Positions 1-7,309 of a DNA stretch of 11,858 nucleotides are shown in pieces. The notes under the pieces were generated by a model. That model was not told the origin of the DNA and did no database searches. It was given only the letters and a program-made list of their open reading frames with translations. Each line of letters starts with the position of its first letter. The stretch's first letter is position 1. Origin of the DNA: an uncultured Ignavibacteria bacterium (GTDB lineage: Bacteria > Bacteroidota > Ignavibacteria > Kapaibacteriales > UBA2268). Made by a program: the position numbers and the translations under genes. The DNA lies in contig CAIWET010000558.1 of the NCBI GenBank assembly GCA_903911805.1, forward strand, positions 1 to 11,858, in the 5' to 3' direction.

Positions 1-776
1 AAACAATATTCAAAGATACTAATAACATTCATTTTTTACAATTAATTAAGTATAAAAAAACAATTTTTGCATCATCTTACCAAGGAATTTATTTTTTTAA
101 TGATAATAAATGGGAAAAGTTTGTATTTAATTCATATGATTTTAGTTATAGCAAATTAAAAGTAATTGAAGATAAATTATACATATTTGGTGGAAGTGTT
201 AATTATGTATATGACGAAATAGATAAAACATTTCAAAAAATAAAATTTTATCGACAGCATTACTCAAATGTTAATGATATTTTAAAAATTGATAATAAAT
301 TATTAGTTGCGACTTATGAAGGAGTTTTTATTTCATTTGATTATGGAAATACGTGGAATGAAAGAATTTTAGGATTGCAATTAAATGAAGTTTTATTTTT
401 ATCTGTTAAAGGTAATTATATTTTTGCATTTACTAAATGGCATGGTGTTTTTAGGGCAAATATTTTTGATATTACTACTGATGTATCAGAAATGAAAATT
501 TCTAAAGATGCCTCTTCTATCTCCCCAAATCCTGCAAGCGAATATATAGAAATTTCTTTGTCCCCCGCTGGCGGGGGAAGGGGGTGGACTCCTGAGATTT
601 ATAATATCTTCGGAGAGAAATGCACCTCGACTGACCTTTCCCGAGAGGAATCAGGAAAAGTCCTCCCCACTGGGGAGGATTTAGGTGGGGTTTTAAAGAT
701 TGATATTTCCAATCTACCAGCTGGAGTGTATTTCATCAAGATTGGTGATAGATTTGAGAAATTTGTTAAATTGTAG
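1..776 (+). CDS. 5'-truncated secreted beta-propeller-like protein with T9SS sorting domain
   Basis: The reading frame (codons starting at base 3) is open from the window edge to TAG 774-776, giving 257 visible residues with no in-frame ATG, so the true start lies outside the window. A TTG at 375 is an internal Leu. The passenger is rich in short beta strands and holds a perfect Asp-box, SFDYGNTW (residues 111-118), matching S-x-D-x-G-x-T-W of BNR/sialidase-like propellers; GIYFFNDNKWEKF nearby resembles another blade. From about residue 172 there is a type-A T9SS sorting domain: SISPNPASEYIEI, EIYNIFGEK, KIDISNLPAGVYFIKIGD, ending FVKL. By family knowledge the product crosses the inner membrane by Sec and the outer membrane by T9SS, and the tag is then removed. 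Two G+C-rich palindromic elements (561-590 and 631-690) are translated inside the tag. Passenger function is not recognisable; an enzyme role is not supported. Confidence 0.85.
   Translation, partial: TIFKDTNNIHFLQLIKYKKTIFASSYQGIYFFNDNKWEKFVFNSYDFSYSKLKVIEDKLYIFGGSVNYVYDEIDKTFQKIKFYRQHYSNVNDILKIDNKLLVATYEGVFISFDYGNTWNERILGLQLNEVLFLSVKGNYIFAFTKWHGVFRANIFDITTDVSEMKISKDASSISPNPASEYIEISLSPAGGGRGWTPEIYNIFGEKCTSTDLSREESGKVLPTGEDLGGVLKIDISNLPAGVYFIKIGDRFEKFVKL
561..590 (+). repeat. Palindromic element in frame in sorting-domain loop A (gene 1-776)
   Basis: The perfect hairpin TCCCCCGC-TG-GCGGGGGA (561-578) is followed by the tail AGGGGGTGGA. It is about 80% G+C in a gene of about 30% G+C. It encodes the stretch SPAGGGRGW between strand YIEIS and strand PEIYNIFGEK. 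The hairpin-plus-GGGGTGG layout recurs in the sorting domains of three other genes here. In this copy the tail-bearing strand is the coding strand. Confidence 0.8.
631..690 (+). repeat. Palindromic element(s) in frame in sorting-domain loop B (gene 1-776)
   Basis: The main hairpin is TCCTCCCCA-C-TGGGGAGGA (661-679), followed by the tail TTTAGGTGGGG (680-690). It ends just before the codons for strand LKIDIS. Upstream, 635-655 can form a weaker hairpin (CCT-TTCC / GGAA-tc-AGG), perhaps a decayed neighbouring element. Translation runs straight through as a Ser/Glu/Gly-rich linker without a stop. Confidence 0.7.
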
Positions 777-795
777 CACATCCTTTAGGTTGTGC
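776..795 (+). repeat. Hairpin abutting the stop codon of gene 1-776
   Basis: GCACA-t-CCT-tt-AGG-t-TGTGC starts at the last base of the stop codon. It is an imperfect palindrome with one T/T mismatch and no following T-tract, so an intrinsic terminator is not obvious. Its position directly after the stop and its CCT..AGG core are like the hairpins after the minus-strand cargo genes at 5873 and 10390, but the arm sequence differs. Confidence 0.5.
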
Positions 796-896
796 CATAT
801 AATCTTCATTACATTATTTTGCTATGCAAAATGAACAAGCTAAAGCATGTTCTACCGAAATGGAAATGTTGAGAAGTTTATAAAAATGTAGGAAGC

Positions 897-1026
897 GATG
901 GAGTTCACCTAAAGGTGGGCTCCATCTTTGGAGTTGGCTTCGATACGATGCTATCGCATCTACTTAAGCCAACGGCTGTAATGCGGTCACCAGAGTAGAT
1001 TCCGAAGGAATCGTATCTAAATGACC
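897..1026 (+). repeat. Structured ~130-bp intergenic repeat, copy 1
   Basis: Three successive hairpins can be drawn. The first is GATGGAG..TCACCT / AGGTG..CTCCATC, a 14-bp stem with two G-U pairs as RNA. The second has outer arms GTTGGCTT / AAGCCAAC and an inner GATGC-tatc-GCATC. The third has outer arms GGTCA / TGACC around GATTCC-gaa-GGAATC. The reverse complement of 5723-5847 matches this copy with about 5 mismatches over the first 80 bases and again over about 22 bases of the third hairpin (GGTCACCAGAGTAGATTCCG). After that point the two copies carry different hairpin ends. It has no coding content. It may be a non-autonomous mobile repeat or a structured RNA relic. Confidence 0.85.
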
Positions 1027-1118
1027 AAAGAAAGATGGTTTCAACATTAATTGCGAAATAACCATTAGAAATATTTAATGTAATCCTTCGTTGTGTTTCG
1101 GATGAAAGAATTTTATTT

Positions 1119-1140
1119 GAGCAAGCAGGGGAGCTTGTTC
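1119..1140 (+). repeat. Hairpin upstream of TIGR03790 gene
   Basis: GAGCAAGC-agggga-GCTTGTTC forms an 8-bp stem (one G-U pair as RNA), followed by TTCTTG. It could be a weak terminator or another palindromic repeat. The complementary 8-mer GAACAAGC also occurs at 833-840, at the other end of the same gene-free patch. Confidence 0.4.
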
Positions 1141-1167
1141 TTCTTGTGAATTTATATTATTAGATTT

Positions 1168-1173
1168 GAGGGG
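1168..1173 (+). promoter_or_regulatory. Ribosome-binding site for 1177-2628
   Basis: GAGGGG lies 3 nt before ATG 1177, which is closer than usual but G-rich in an AT-rich setting. It supports this start together with the signal peptide that follows. Confidence 0.55.
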
Positions 1174-1176
1174 AAA

Positions 1177-2628
1177 ATGAGATTTAAATTAAATAGATAT
1201 TTATTGATATTTCTGGTTTTAATTTTTGCTGAAACAAATCTTCTTTCCGAATTAAAAGATAGAGTTTTGGTGGTGAGAAATATCAATAGCCCAATATCGA
1301 TTTCAGTATCTAATTATTATATGGCACAAAGGAATATCGATAAAGTTATTGATATTAATTGCGTAGATGCGGCTCTCAGTTCTAATAATGAAAATATTGA
1401 TTATAATAATTATCTTCAGAAAATAGAAAATCCAATTAAAGAATATTTATCAAATCATTCAGAAATCGACTATATTGTTCTTACCAAAGGTATTCCAATT
1501 AGATTGATTAATGTACCTAATGGACCCTGGGGTGGCTTATATTCAGCAGATAGTTATATTGCAGGGATTGAATACAACAAAATCCATAAAACTCAGATTG
1601 TACTTATCAGCGATATTAATTATGGTGCGGAATATAAAGGAGAAGCACTTGCTAACAGATTTTGGAATAGTTCAGAACGTTTTTCTCATTCAAAATTTGG
1701 TGGATATCTTGTTACAAGACTTGATGGATATACCGAGAATGATGCAAAATCTTTAGTAGATAGAGCAATAAAAGCTGAAATTGCACTTGATTCAATTTCA
1801 CCCAAAAATGTGATTCTCTTAGATGAATGCCCAGCTTATGGTAGTACAAGTTTGGCTGATGTGCCTTATTCTATTACAAAAAATCAAACTGATAAAGATA
1901 CATTACGAATAACTGCTGAAAGTGCTTATGGATCGTTTAATTCTGATTTGCAATTAGCATATAATAATTTGAGTAATCAAGGAATTCCGACAACATTAGA
2001 AAATACTGAGCTTTTCACGAATGCTCTGTCAAATCTGATGGGTTATTGCTCCTGGGGAAGTAATGATGCAAAATTTGTATTATCAACTTATAATTCTTTA
2101 ACATTTTCATTTGGTGCAATTGGAGAAACAGCCGTTTCAACAAGCGCCAGAACTTTTTTGCCAACAACTGGAGGCCAATCCTTGGTTGCTGATTTAATCA
2201 ATCAGGGAATTACTGGAATGAAGGGCTATGTCAATGAACCATTACTTCAAGCGATTGCTTCTCCTAGTATTTTATTCGATAGGTATTCAAAAGGATGGAC
2301 TTTAGCTGAGAGTTTTTATGCTGCTTCAAATTTAATAAAATGGCAGGATATCGTAATCGGTGACCCAATTGCAACGGCATATCCTTTATTTATAAATTCA
2401 GTAAATGATAATCTCGATGAGCTAAATTTGAATGAATTGAATCAAATTCTTAAAAATGATGATATAAATTCAAGAATTTCAATTTATTCTTTATCTGGAA
2501 AATTACTAAAGGAATTATCAACAATAGATTTTAATGATATCGAATTTTTTAATGAATTTAATTCAGGCGTTTATATATTAATAATTAATAATTCAAGTGC
2601 AAAAAAAGCTTATAAAATCATTAAATAA
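1177..2628 (+). CDS. TIGR03790-family secreted protein with diverged T9SS sorting domain
   Basis: The product is 483 aa, with ATG preceded by GAGGGG. Residues 1-24 look like a signal peptide (hydrophobic LLIFLVLIF). Residues 25-402 match my memory of the uncharacterised TIGR03790 family: VLVVRNINSP (30-39), YIVLTKGIPIRL (99-110), YLVTRLDGYT (177-186), MGYCSWGSND (288-297), STSARTF (321-327), TGMKGYVNEP (346-355) and WQDIVIGDP (389-397). Residues 430-483 (ISIYSLSGKLLKEL, GVYILIINN, YKIIK end) resemble a T9SS tag without SPNPA and without any palindromic element. The molecular function of the family is not known to me. The strand-helix order and the YCSWGS segment recall caspase-fold C25 (gingipain-like) peptidases with the catalytic His replaced; that is only an inference. 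A TonB-dependent receptor follows 140 bp downstream on the same strand and may be co-transcribed. Confidence 0.82.
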   Translation: MRFKLNRYLLIFLVLIFAETNLLSELKDRVLVVRNINSPISISVSNYYMAQRNIDKVIDINCVDAALSSNNENIDYNNYLQKIENPIKEYLSNHSEIDYIVLTKGIPIRLINVPNGPWGGLYSADSYIAGIEYNKIHKTQIVLISDINYGAEYKGEALANRFWNSSERFSHSKFGGYLVTRLDGYTENDAKSLVDRAIKAEIALDSISPKNVILLDECPAYGSTSLADVPYSITKNQTDKDTLRITAESAYGSFNSDLQLAYNNLSNQGIPTTLENTELFTNALSNLMGYCSWGSNDAKFVLSTYNSLTFSFGAIGETAVSTSARTFLPTTGGQSLVADLINQGITGMKGYVNEPLLQAIASPSILFDRYSKGWTLAESFYAASNLIKWQDIVIGDPIATAYPLFINSVNDNLDELNLNELNQILKNDDINSRISIYSLSGKLLKELSTIDFNDIEFFNEFNSGVYILIINNSSAKKAYKIIK

Positions 2629-2768
2629 GCCAAAATAATCCAATATAATTCTCTGACTAGTCAAGTTATGAATTACTATTTAGTCAAAATTTATTCTTTG
2701 GTAAATGGTACAATTTTGGTAATTTGTTTTTCTTAATTGTGAATGATTTTGATATAAATATTTTCATT

Positions 2769-5156
2769 ATGAAGCAAAAGCTAAAAATTATCATATTACT
2801 CTTTATAATAGCTAACTCATTGTACTCAAAGAACAGTGAAAAAAAAGTAGCTGATGCTGATGCATTATTCAATATGTCATTCGATGAATTACTTAATATT
2901 AATGTGGCTTCCAGCTCTTTTATTCGTATTGATAAAATCAAAGAACCAGCTTCTGTAACAACAATTACAGCAGAAGATATTGCAATTACACCAAGTAGAA
3001 ATCTATATGATTTGCTTGAGGTTTATGTTCCAGGAGCGATTTGGATGACTCATTATGATGGTCCGCATATTGGAATTAGAGGTATAATTAATCAAAGAAA
3101 TGATAAAATATTACTATTAGTTAATGGTAAAAATATGAATTTCAAAGCTCATAATGGAGCTACTTCAGAGCTTGAAAATTGGGATTTATCTGATATCGAA
3201 AAAATTGAAATTATTCGTGGTCCTGGCTCTGTGATTTATGGTCCTGGAGCTGTGGAAGCTGTAATCAACATTACGACCAAAAATTCTAATACTGGAAATA
3301 CAAGTGCTTCTTTAGGAGCAAATTATCCTTATCAATCCAAATCAGGAATCTTTTCAATTAATCATCAAATTAATGATAATATAAAATTATTTGCGTTTGC
3401 AAGTGTTGTAAAAACAATGGGTTTTTATCCTGACAAAGGATATTATATCGGTGGAAATACAAGCTATTATGACTTAGAAAAAGACAAAGCTCCATTGCCA
3501 TATCAGGATTTTTTAATTGATTCCGAAGAAAAGCCTCAAATCAAAGCACATATTCAGCTCGATTTTGGCGAAAATACTAGCTTTTGGGCGAGATATACAC
3601 GAGCTGGTACAAATGTTAATGGAATTTCTTTCAAATTGAGATATCAAACTGGTTTCGATCCTGATACATTTTATACACTAACCAAACCATACAATTTCAA
3701 TCAGTCAAAAAATGAGCAATTTGTTGCTGCAATCAATAATAATTATCAATTTGGGGATAATTATACTTTAAATACTTTTTTATGTTTTGATTCAGAAAAT
3801 AATTCCAGAGCTCAGGATTATATTCAACTTCATCCAAAACCTTGGGCACCACCTGACCCAATTATGCAAATGCTCGAAGACCCACAAAGTTTGAGAAATA
3901 GATATTATGCAGTTTCCGAATCAGAAATACAGCTCAGAATGCTATTAACAAAGGATTACAACAGTGATTTGTCGCTGGCAATCGGTTACGAATATTCATA
4001 TAATTTCTGGGGAAAAAGTTGGTTTAAAGAAGACGGATATATTCGATTAGGTGACAATTGGAATATTTTATCAGATAAAAATTCTCCAGCTTATGGTTGG
4101 AAGAATTACTTCGGTACAGATTCAAACGATACTTATTTTGTTGGCGATGGTTGGGGCACAAATACGATTTCGATATTCGGCGAAGCTAATTACAAAGTAA
4201 ATAATGATCTTACCTTGATTGCATCTGGTAGATTAGATAAAGATGATTACTCTGATTTAATATTTTCGCCAAGATTAGCTTTAATTTATGGGTTTGACGA
4301 TTGTAATTTCTTCAAATTAATACTTCAACGAAGCGTTAGAATGAATACTGCTGAGGAATTGTTTATCCAACATAATAAAAATAAACCGCTTGAAGACGAA
4401 CATTTAGGAAACATTGAATTGATATTTACAAAATTGCAAAGTTCCAACTTTGTTCTTAATATTTCTTCATTCATTAGCTGGCTTGACGTTCTCACCTGGA
4501 AAGATAATTTAAGGACAACATTGATGTCTGGCAAACTTAATCTTTGGGGGATAGAATTAGAATCCAGATATCACAATGATTATTTTGATATAATTTTCAA
4601 TCACGCATATATAAAACAATTGTCCTGGCATTTAGAACCTGGTGTGAATCAATCAGGAATCAGTTATTCCGATTATTACACTCCAATTGCTGGAAATGTT
4701 CTTACAAGCATTGGAAACGATTTGAATAATTGGTCAAACAACACTACAAAGCTTATAATGAATTTCAAAATAATTGATGATGTATTGTTATTCCATATTG
4801 ACAGTAGATTATATTGGGGTTTCCAAGGAGCTCAAGATGGTCAGGAAATGATGAGAAGAGCACTTACAGGAAGCAAAGATAGTGCAAATACAGCAAATAT
4901 TTTGAATATAATAGCAAAATACGATGCTTATGGACCAGATTTTAGATTGAACGCATCAATTCGATTTAATCCTATTAAAAATCTAACAATTTCGTTAAAT
5001 GGGATGAATTTAGTTGATTTAACTCATAACCGTAGAATAAAATATGATACTGGCTCAAAAGAGCAATATCAGAATTTATCATTAAATTATTTAATTAAAA
5101 GTTCAATGATAGTTGAGCCATTAAGTTTGGGATTGGGATTAACATATAACTTCTAA
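2769..5156 (+). CDS. TonB-dependent outer-membrane receptor
   Basis: The product is 795 aa from ATG 2769. An in-frame TTG at 2724 would only add 15 polar/hydrophobic residues ahead of a good signal peptide (MKQKLKIIILLFIIANSLYS), so it is rejected as the start. After a short NMSFDELLNINVASSS segment (residues 35-50), typical of many receptors, comes the plug domain at about 55-170, with VTTITAEDI, LYDLLEVYVPGA, IGIRG, ILLLVNGK and the hallmark EIIRGPGSVIYGPGAVEAVIN. The remainder is a 22-strand-type barrel ending LGLTYNF, with the terminal Phe expected for Bam-dependent insertion. There is no carboxypeptidase-regulatory-like N-terminal domain and no SusD partner, so it is not SusC-like. The ligand (siderophore, cobalamin, other) cannot be told. 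No strong ribosome site is visible. It ends 4 bp from the convergent reductase gene. Confidence 0.93.
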   Translation: MKQKLKIIILLFIIANSLYSKNSEKKVADADALFNMSFDELLNINVASSSFIRIDKIKEPASVTTITAEDIAITPSRNLYDLLEVYVPGAIWMTHYDGPHIGIRGIINQRNDKILLLVNGKNMNFKAHNGATSELENWDLSDIEKIEIIRGPGSVIYGPGAVEAVINITTKNSNTGNTSASLGANYPYQSKSGIFSINHQINDNIKLFAFASVVKTMGFYPDKGYYIGGNTSYYDLEKDKAPLPYQDFLIDSEEKPQIKAHIQLDFGENTSFWARYTRAGTNVNGISFKLRYQTGFDPDTFYTLTKPYNFNQSKNEQFVAAINNNYQFGDNYTLNTFLCFDSENNSRAQDYIQLHPKPWAPPDPIMQMLEDPQSLRNRYYAVSESEIQLRMLLTKDYNSDLSLAIGYEYSYNFWGKSWFKEDGYIRLGDNWNILSDKNSPAYGWKNYFGTDSNDTYFVGDGWGTNTISIFGEANYKVNNDLTLIASGRLDKDDYSDLIFSPRLALIYGFDDCNFFKLILQRSVRMNTAEELFIQHNKNKPLEDEHLGNIELIFTKLQSSNFVLNISSFISWLDVLTWKDNLRTTLMSGKLNLWGIELESRYHNDYFDIIFNHAYIKQLSWHLEPGVNQSGISYSDYYTPIAGNVLTSIGNDLNNWSNNTTKLIMNFKIIDDVLLFHIDSRLYWGFQGAQDGQEMMRRALTGSKDSANTANILNIIAKYDAYGPDFRLNASIRFNPIKNLTISLNGMNLVDLTHNRRIKYDTGSKEQYQNLSLNYLIKSSMIVEPLSLGLGLTYNF

Positions 5157-5160
5157 AAAA

Positions 5161-5685
5161 TTAGATTTTATCATATTCTAGCATAATGAATTTTTCTCCA
5201 AATTGCTTTGTTGAAATTAATTTAAAATTTTTGGTAAATGAAATTGATTTCGAAAAAAGAGGAATACCATTGCCAATCGCTACTGATTTGATAAATATAT
5301 AAATCTTATCAATCAAGTTATTTTCGAGAAAAATAGTATTAATCTCAGAACCACCAACAAGCCAAATATCTTTACCTGCTTGATGTTTTAACTTATTAAT
5401 CAATTCAATAAAATTATCATTAACAATATTAACATATTCATTTTTTGGGAAATTATTATTTCTCGAAAAAACATAATTTGTTTGATTTTTATATGGGAAT
5501 TCATCAAAAGCTAAAATATCTCTATAAGTTTTTCCACCCATAATTGTAATATCAATAGTATCAAGAAAATCATTATAACCAAAATCGAGGTCATCATTGC
5601 CTTCGGTAAGCCAATCAAGATTTCCGTCTGGTCTTGCAATAAAACCATCTAAAGATTGAGCAATATATAAAATTATTTTTTTCAT
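5161..5685 (-). CDS. RibD C-terminal / dihydrofolate reductase-fold protein
   Basis: The product is 174 aa from ATG 5685. It starts MKKIILYIAQSLDGFIA, the typical N terminus of the stand-alone RibD_C family, with conserved SLDGFIA (11-17), DWL (24-26), MGGKTY (49-54), YVFSR (71-75) and the nucleotide-binding loop IWLVGGSEI (107-115). The length fits the YwjB/YyaP-type members. By family knowledge it is a cytoplasmic NAD(P)H-dependent reductase; the substrate is unknown, and true folate or riboflavin activity is not implied. The frame stays open upstream to a GTG at 5829, but that extension is translated from the structured repeat 5723-5847, so it is not part of the protein. No clear Shine-Dalgarno is seen. 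It is convergent with the receptor gene (4-bp gap). Confidence 0.88.
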   Translation of the reverse strand: MKKIILYIAQSLDGFIARPDGNLDWLTEGNDDLDFGYNDFLDTIDITIMGGKTYRDILAFDEFPYKNQTNYVFSRNNNFPKNEYVNIVNDNFIELINKLKHQAGKDIWLVGGSEINTIFLENNLIDKIYIFIKSVAIGNGIPLFSKSISFTKNFKLISTKQFGEKFIMLEYDKI

Positions 5686-5722
5686 TTTATTATTCTTCAC
5701 AATTATTAAAATTATCTTTTTT

Positions 5723-5847
5723 GTCATTCCGCACTTGATTCGGAATCTACTCTGGTGACCGGTTTTAGCTGTTGGCTTAATTAGATGCGAAAGCATCGTA
5801 TCGAAGCCAACTCCAAAGATGGAGCCCACCTTTAGGTGGACCCCATC
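5723..5847 (-). repeat. Structured ~125-bp intergenic repeat, copy 2 (inverted)
   Basis: This is the reverse-complement partner of 897-1026, sharing the first two hairpins and the start of the third. Its end differs: ATTCCG-cacttgatt-CGGAAT replaces GATTCC-gaa-GGAATC, so the terminal hairpin loop appears exchanged. It lies just upstream of the reductase gene and supplies a spurious N-terminal extension in that frame. It is followed after 25 bp by the hairpin at 5873. Confidence 0.85.
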
Positions 5848-5872
5848 ATTTAATCTAAATTTTCTTCAGTCA

Positions 5873-5903
5873 GATGTCAGACACCTCAAAGGTGTCTGAC
5901 ATC
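5873..5903 (-). repeat. Stop-adjacent hairpin of gene 5912-7309
   Basis: Perfect 13-bp arms GATGTCAGACACC / GGTGTCTGACATC surround a 5-nt centre. On the minus strand it begins 8 nt after the stop codon (spacer TCCAAAAA). The T5 run lies on the plus-strand side, so as an intrinsic terminator it would suit plus-strand transcription; as RNA 3' end protection for the minus-strand gene it is plausible. Near-identical copies follow 10429-11661 (10390-10420) and, in chimeric form, 7643-8965. Confidence 0.75.
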
Positions 5904-5911
5904 TTTTTGGA

Positions 5912-7309
5912 CTACAATTTAATAAATTTCTCAAATTTATCTCCAATCCTGATGAAATATACTCCTGGAGCAAGATTAGAAATATCAATCTTGAAATTCC
6001 CCTCTTGAGGGGAGGCATCACGAAGTGATGACGGGGTGGATATCTTCTCTCCGAAGATGTTGAAGATTTCAATTTCGTCCATAAGGGCAGGTTTAGAACC
6101 TGCCCCTACATTTATTTCAATATAATCACTTGCAGGATTAGGGGAGATTATTGTTGAATTATCCTCTTGAGCAGCTTCAGAAACATCTGTTATTTCATTA
6201 ATATCGTAGAATCTTACATAATTTTCAGTTCTGATAAAAAAGCCTCTGTTGTCCCAAGTAATCCGCAAATCTTTCAAAGTTTCTTTAGGATTTATATTAA
6301 TCGTTTTAATTTTTCTATAAGTATAAGAATCCAATATTTCAATAGTATTATTAGTAAGGCAGATTATATAATTATCATTTCTTGAAAATATTATCTCCTT
6401 TATCCAATAATCTAAATTAGAAGATTGATAAGGATAAATTAATTTATCCTTATAAACTGTTGAATATAATGTATTATCATTTGTGCCAATAAATCTATTT
6501 GAACCATTTGCCAATGTTAAATGATATTTCATTTCTTTTTCAGCGTCATAGTCATAGGAATAATGTTTATCAATTGTAGCATTTTTATCTTCAAAATAAT
6601 CATAATATTCTAACAAATAATCAGCACTAGATATTACACTACTATTATAATTCCCTATAGCCCAATATTTCATTCCATTTACCAATATTCTTGACATATT
6701 ATCATCATAAACTATCGAATAAAAATAACCACCTCGAATATATTTCACTCTATCTTTTGCTCTTAATATTCCAACTCCACTCATATTAATATCAACATAT
6801 TGACTGCTTCCAGTATATGCATCTAAATCATTATAATACTCTAGAAATAATTCATTTTCCATTGAATAATCTACAATCGTTTCTTTAGTATATCCATTGA
6901 TGCTTAATGAATCTTCATATGAATTTAATAATTTTTCTGTTTTTATATCAAATACGTCATAAAATAGCTTTTTATAATTATTTTTTACATTCTTATAACT
7001 TTTATAAATTGAAGCTTTAAAATCTTTTGAAATATTTCTAAAATTTGTAGTCAAAGAATCCTGAATCTTAATAACAGGACTCAGAACTTTTCTAAATTGC
7101 AAATTTCCATTATAATCAAATTGGGAATAAGTTAAATCAGCAGTTAAAGTATAAAAGTAATTCTCGTTTTTTGGAGCTGCAAAATTAATAATTTTACTTT
7201 GGCCAATATAAATTTCTTGATATTCACCTTTATCAACCCATTGAGAAAAAGAATTCAGATAGGATAAGCAAAATAATACACAGTATAAAAATAGCTTTAT
7301 AGCTTTCAT
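5912..7309 (-). CDS. Secreted protein of unknown passenger, T9SS sorting domain
   Basis: The product is 465 aa. ATG 7307-7309 has AAGGAG (7318-7323) 8 nt upstream, and residues 1-22 form a signal peptide (KAIKLFLYCVLFCLSYLNSFS). Residues 23-375 are rich in Tyr, Asn, Asp and short strands. The region YIICLTNNTIEILDSYTY and the following RGFFIRTENYVRFYDI look like WD/propeller blades, but no family is recognised with confidence. Residues 388-465 are a T9SS type-A tag (ISPNPASDYIEIN, IEIFNIFGEKI, KIDISNLAPGVYFIRIGD, FIKL end). Two palindromic elements (6083-6110, 5999-6041) are translated in loops A and B, as GAGSKPALMD and TPSSLRDASPQEG. The tag DNA plus stop plus downstream hairpin is about 93% identical to that of 10429-11661, although the passengers are unrelated. 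It is probably transcribed from its own promoter; 333 bp separate it from the upstream gene. Confidence 0.88.
   Translation of the reverse strand: MKAIKLFLYCVLFCLSYLNSFSQWVDKGEYQEIYIGQSKIINFAAPKNENYFYTLTADLTYSQFDYNGNLQFRKVLSPVIKIQDSLTTNFRNISKDFKASIYKSYKNVKNNYKKLFYDVFDIKTEKLLNSYEDSLSINGYTKETIVDYSMENELFLEYYNDLDAYTGSSQYVDINMSGVGILRAKDRVKYIRGGYFYSIVYDDNMSRILVNGMKYWAIGNYNSSVISSADYLLEYYDYFEDKNATIDKHYSYDYDAEKEMKYHLTLANGSNRFIGTNDNTLYSTVYKDKLIYPYQSSNLDYWIKEIIFSRNDNYIICLTNNTIEILDSYTYRKIKTININPKETLKDLRITWDNRGFFIRTENYVRFYDINEITDVSEAAQEDNSTIISPNPASDYIEINVGAGSKPALMDEIEIFNIFGEKISTPSSLRDASPQEGNFKIDISNLAPGVYFIRIGDKFEKFIKL
5999..6041 (-). repeat. Palindromic element in frame in loop B (gene 5912-7309)
   Basis: On the plus strand: hairpin CCCCTC-TT-GAGGGG (5999-6012), then AGGC, then a second hairpin ATCAC-GAA-GTGAT (6017-6029), then the tail GACGGGGTGGAT. 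This is the same hairpin-plus-GGGGTGG layout as 561-590, but with the tail-bearing strand antisense to the gene. It is read as TPSSLRDASPQEG, stop-free, directly before KIDIS. Confidence 0.78.
6083..6110 (-). repeat. Palindromic element of the GTAGGGG type in loop A (gene 5912-7309)
   Basis: Perfect hairpin GGGCAGGTT-TAG-AACCTGCCC (6085-6105), flanked by AA on one side and CTACA on the other. On the coding strand it reads GTAGGGGCAGG... and encodes VGAGSKPAL straight after YIEIN. A related element sits at exactly the same place in 10429-11661. Confidence 0.75.

Larger units (their letters stand above)
777..1176. other. 400-bp gene-free patch made largely of palindromic repeats
   Basis: No convincing reading frame with a start and ribosome site was found on either strand. 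Contents in order: hairpin 776-795; a GAACA..TGTTC inverted pair near 833-852; the structured repeat 897-1026; an ATGGTT..AACCAT inverted pair near 1034-1065; hairpin 1119-1140; then the ribosome-binding site of the next gene. No clear promoter was found. Confidence 0.6.

Noticed and set aside
375..776. Separate small gene starting at TTG 375
   Set aside because: The frame is open to the window edge with propeller-like sequence and an Asp-box upstream; TTG 375 is an internal Leu codon with no ribosome site.
599..781. Minus-strand reading frame opposite the sorting domain of gene 1-776, and similar antisense frames at 2684-2941, 4325-4534, 6167-6385, 8427-8651 and 11446-11628
   Set aside because: Each is a shadow of a supported gene on the other strand, with no ribosome site and no recognisable protein sequence.
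1161..1168. TAGATTTG as a Bacteroidota -7 box (TAnnTTTG) for 1177-2628
   Set aside because: It overlaps the ribosome site and lies 8 nt from the ATG, leaving no room for a leader, and no TTTG box lies at the proper distance.
2724..2768. TTG 2724 as the receptor start
   Set aside because: It adds 15 residues before a complete signal peptide that begins at ATG 2769.
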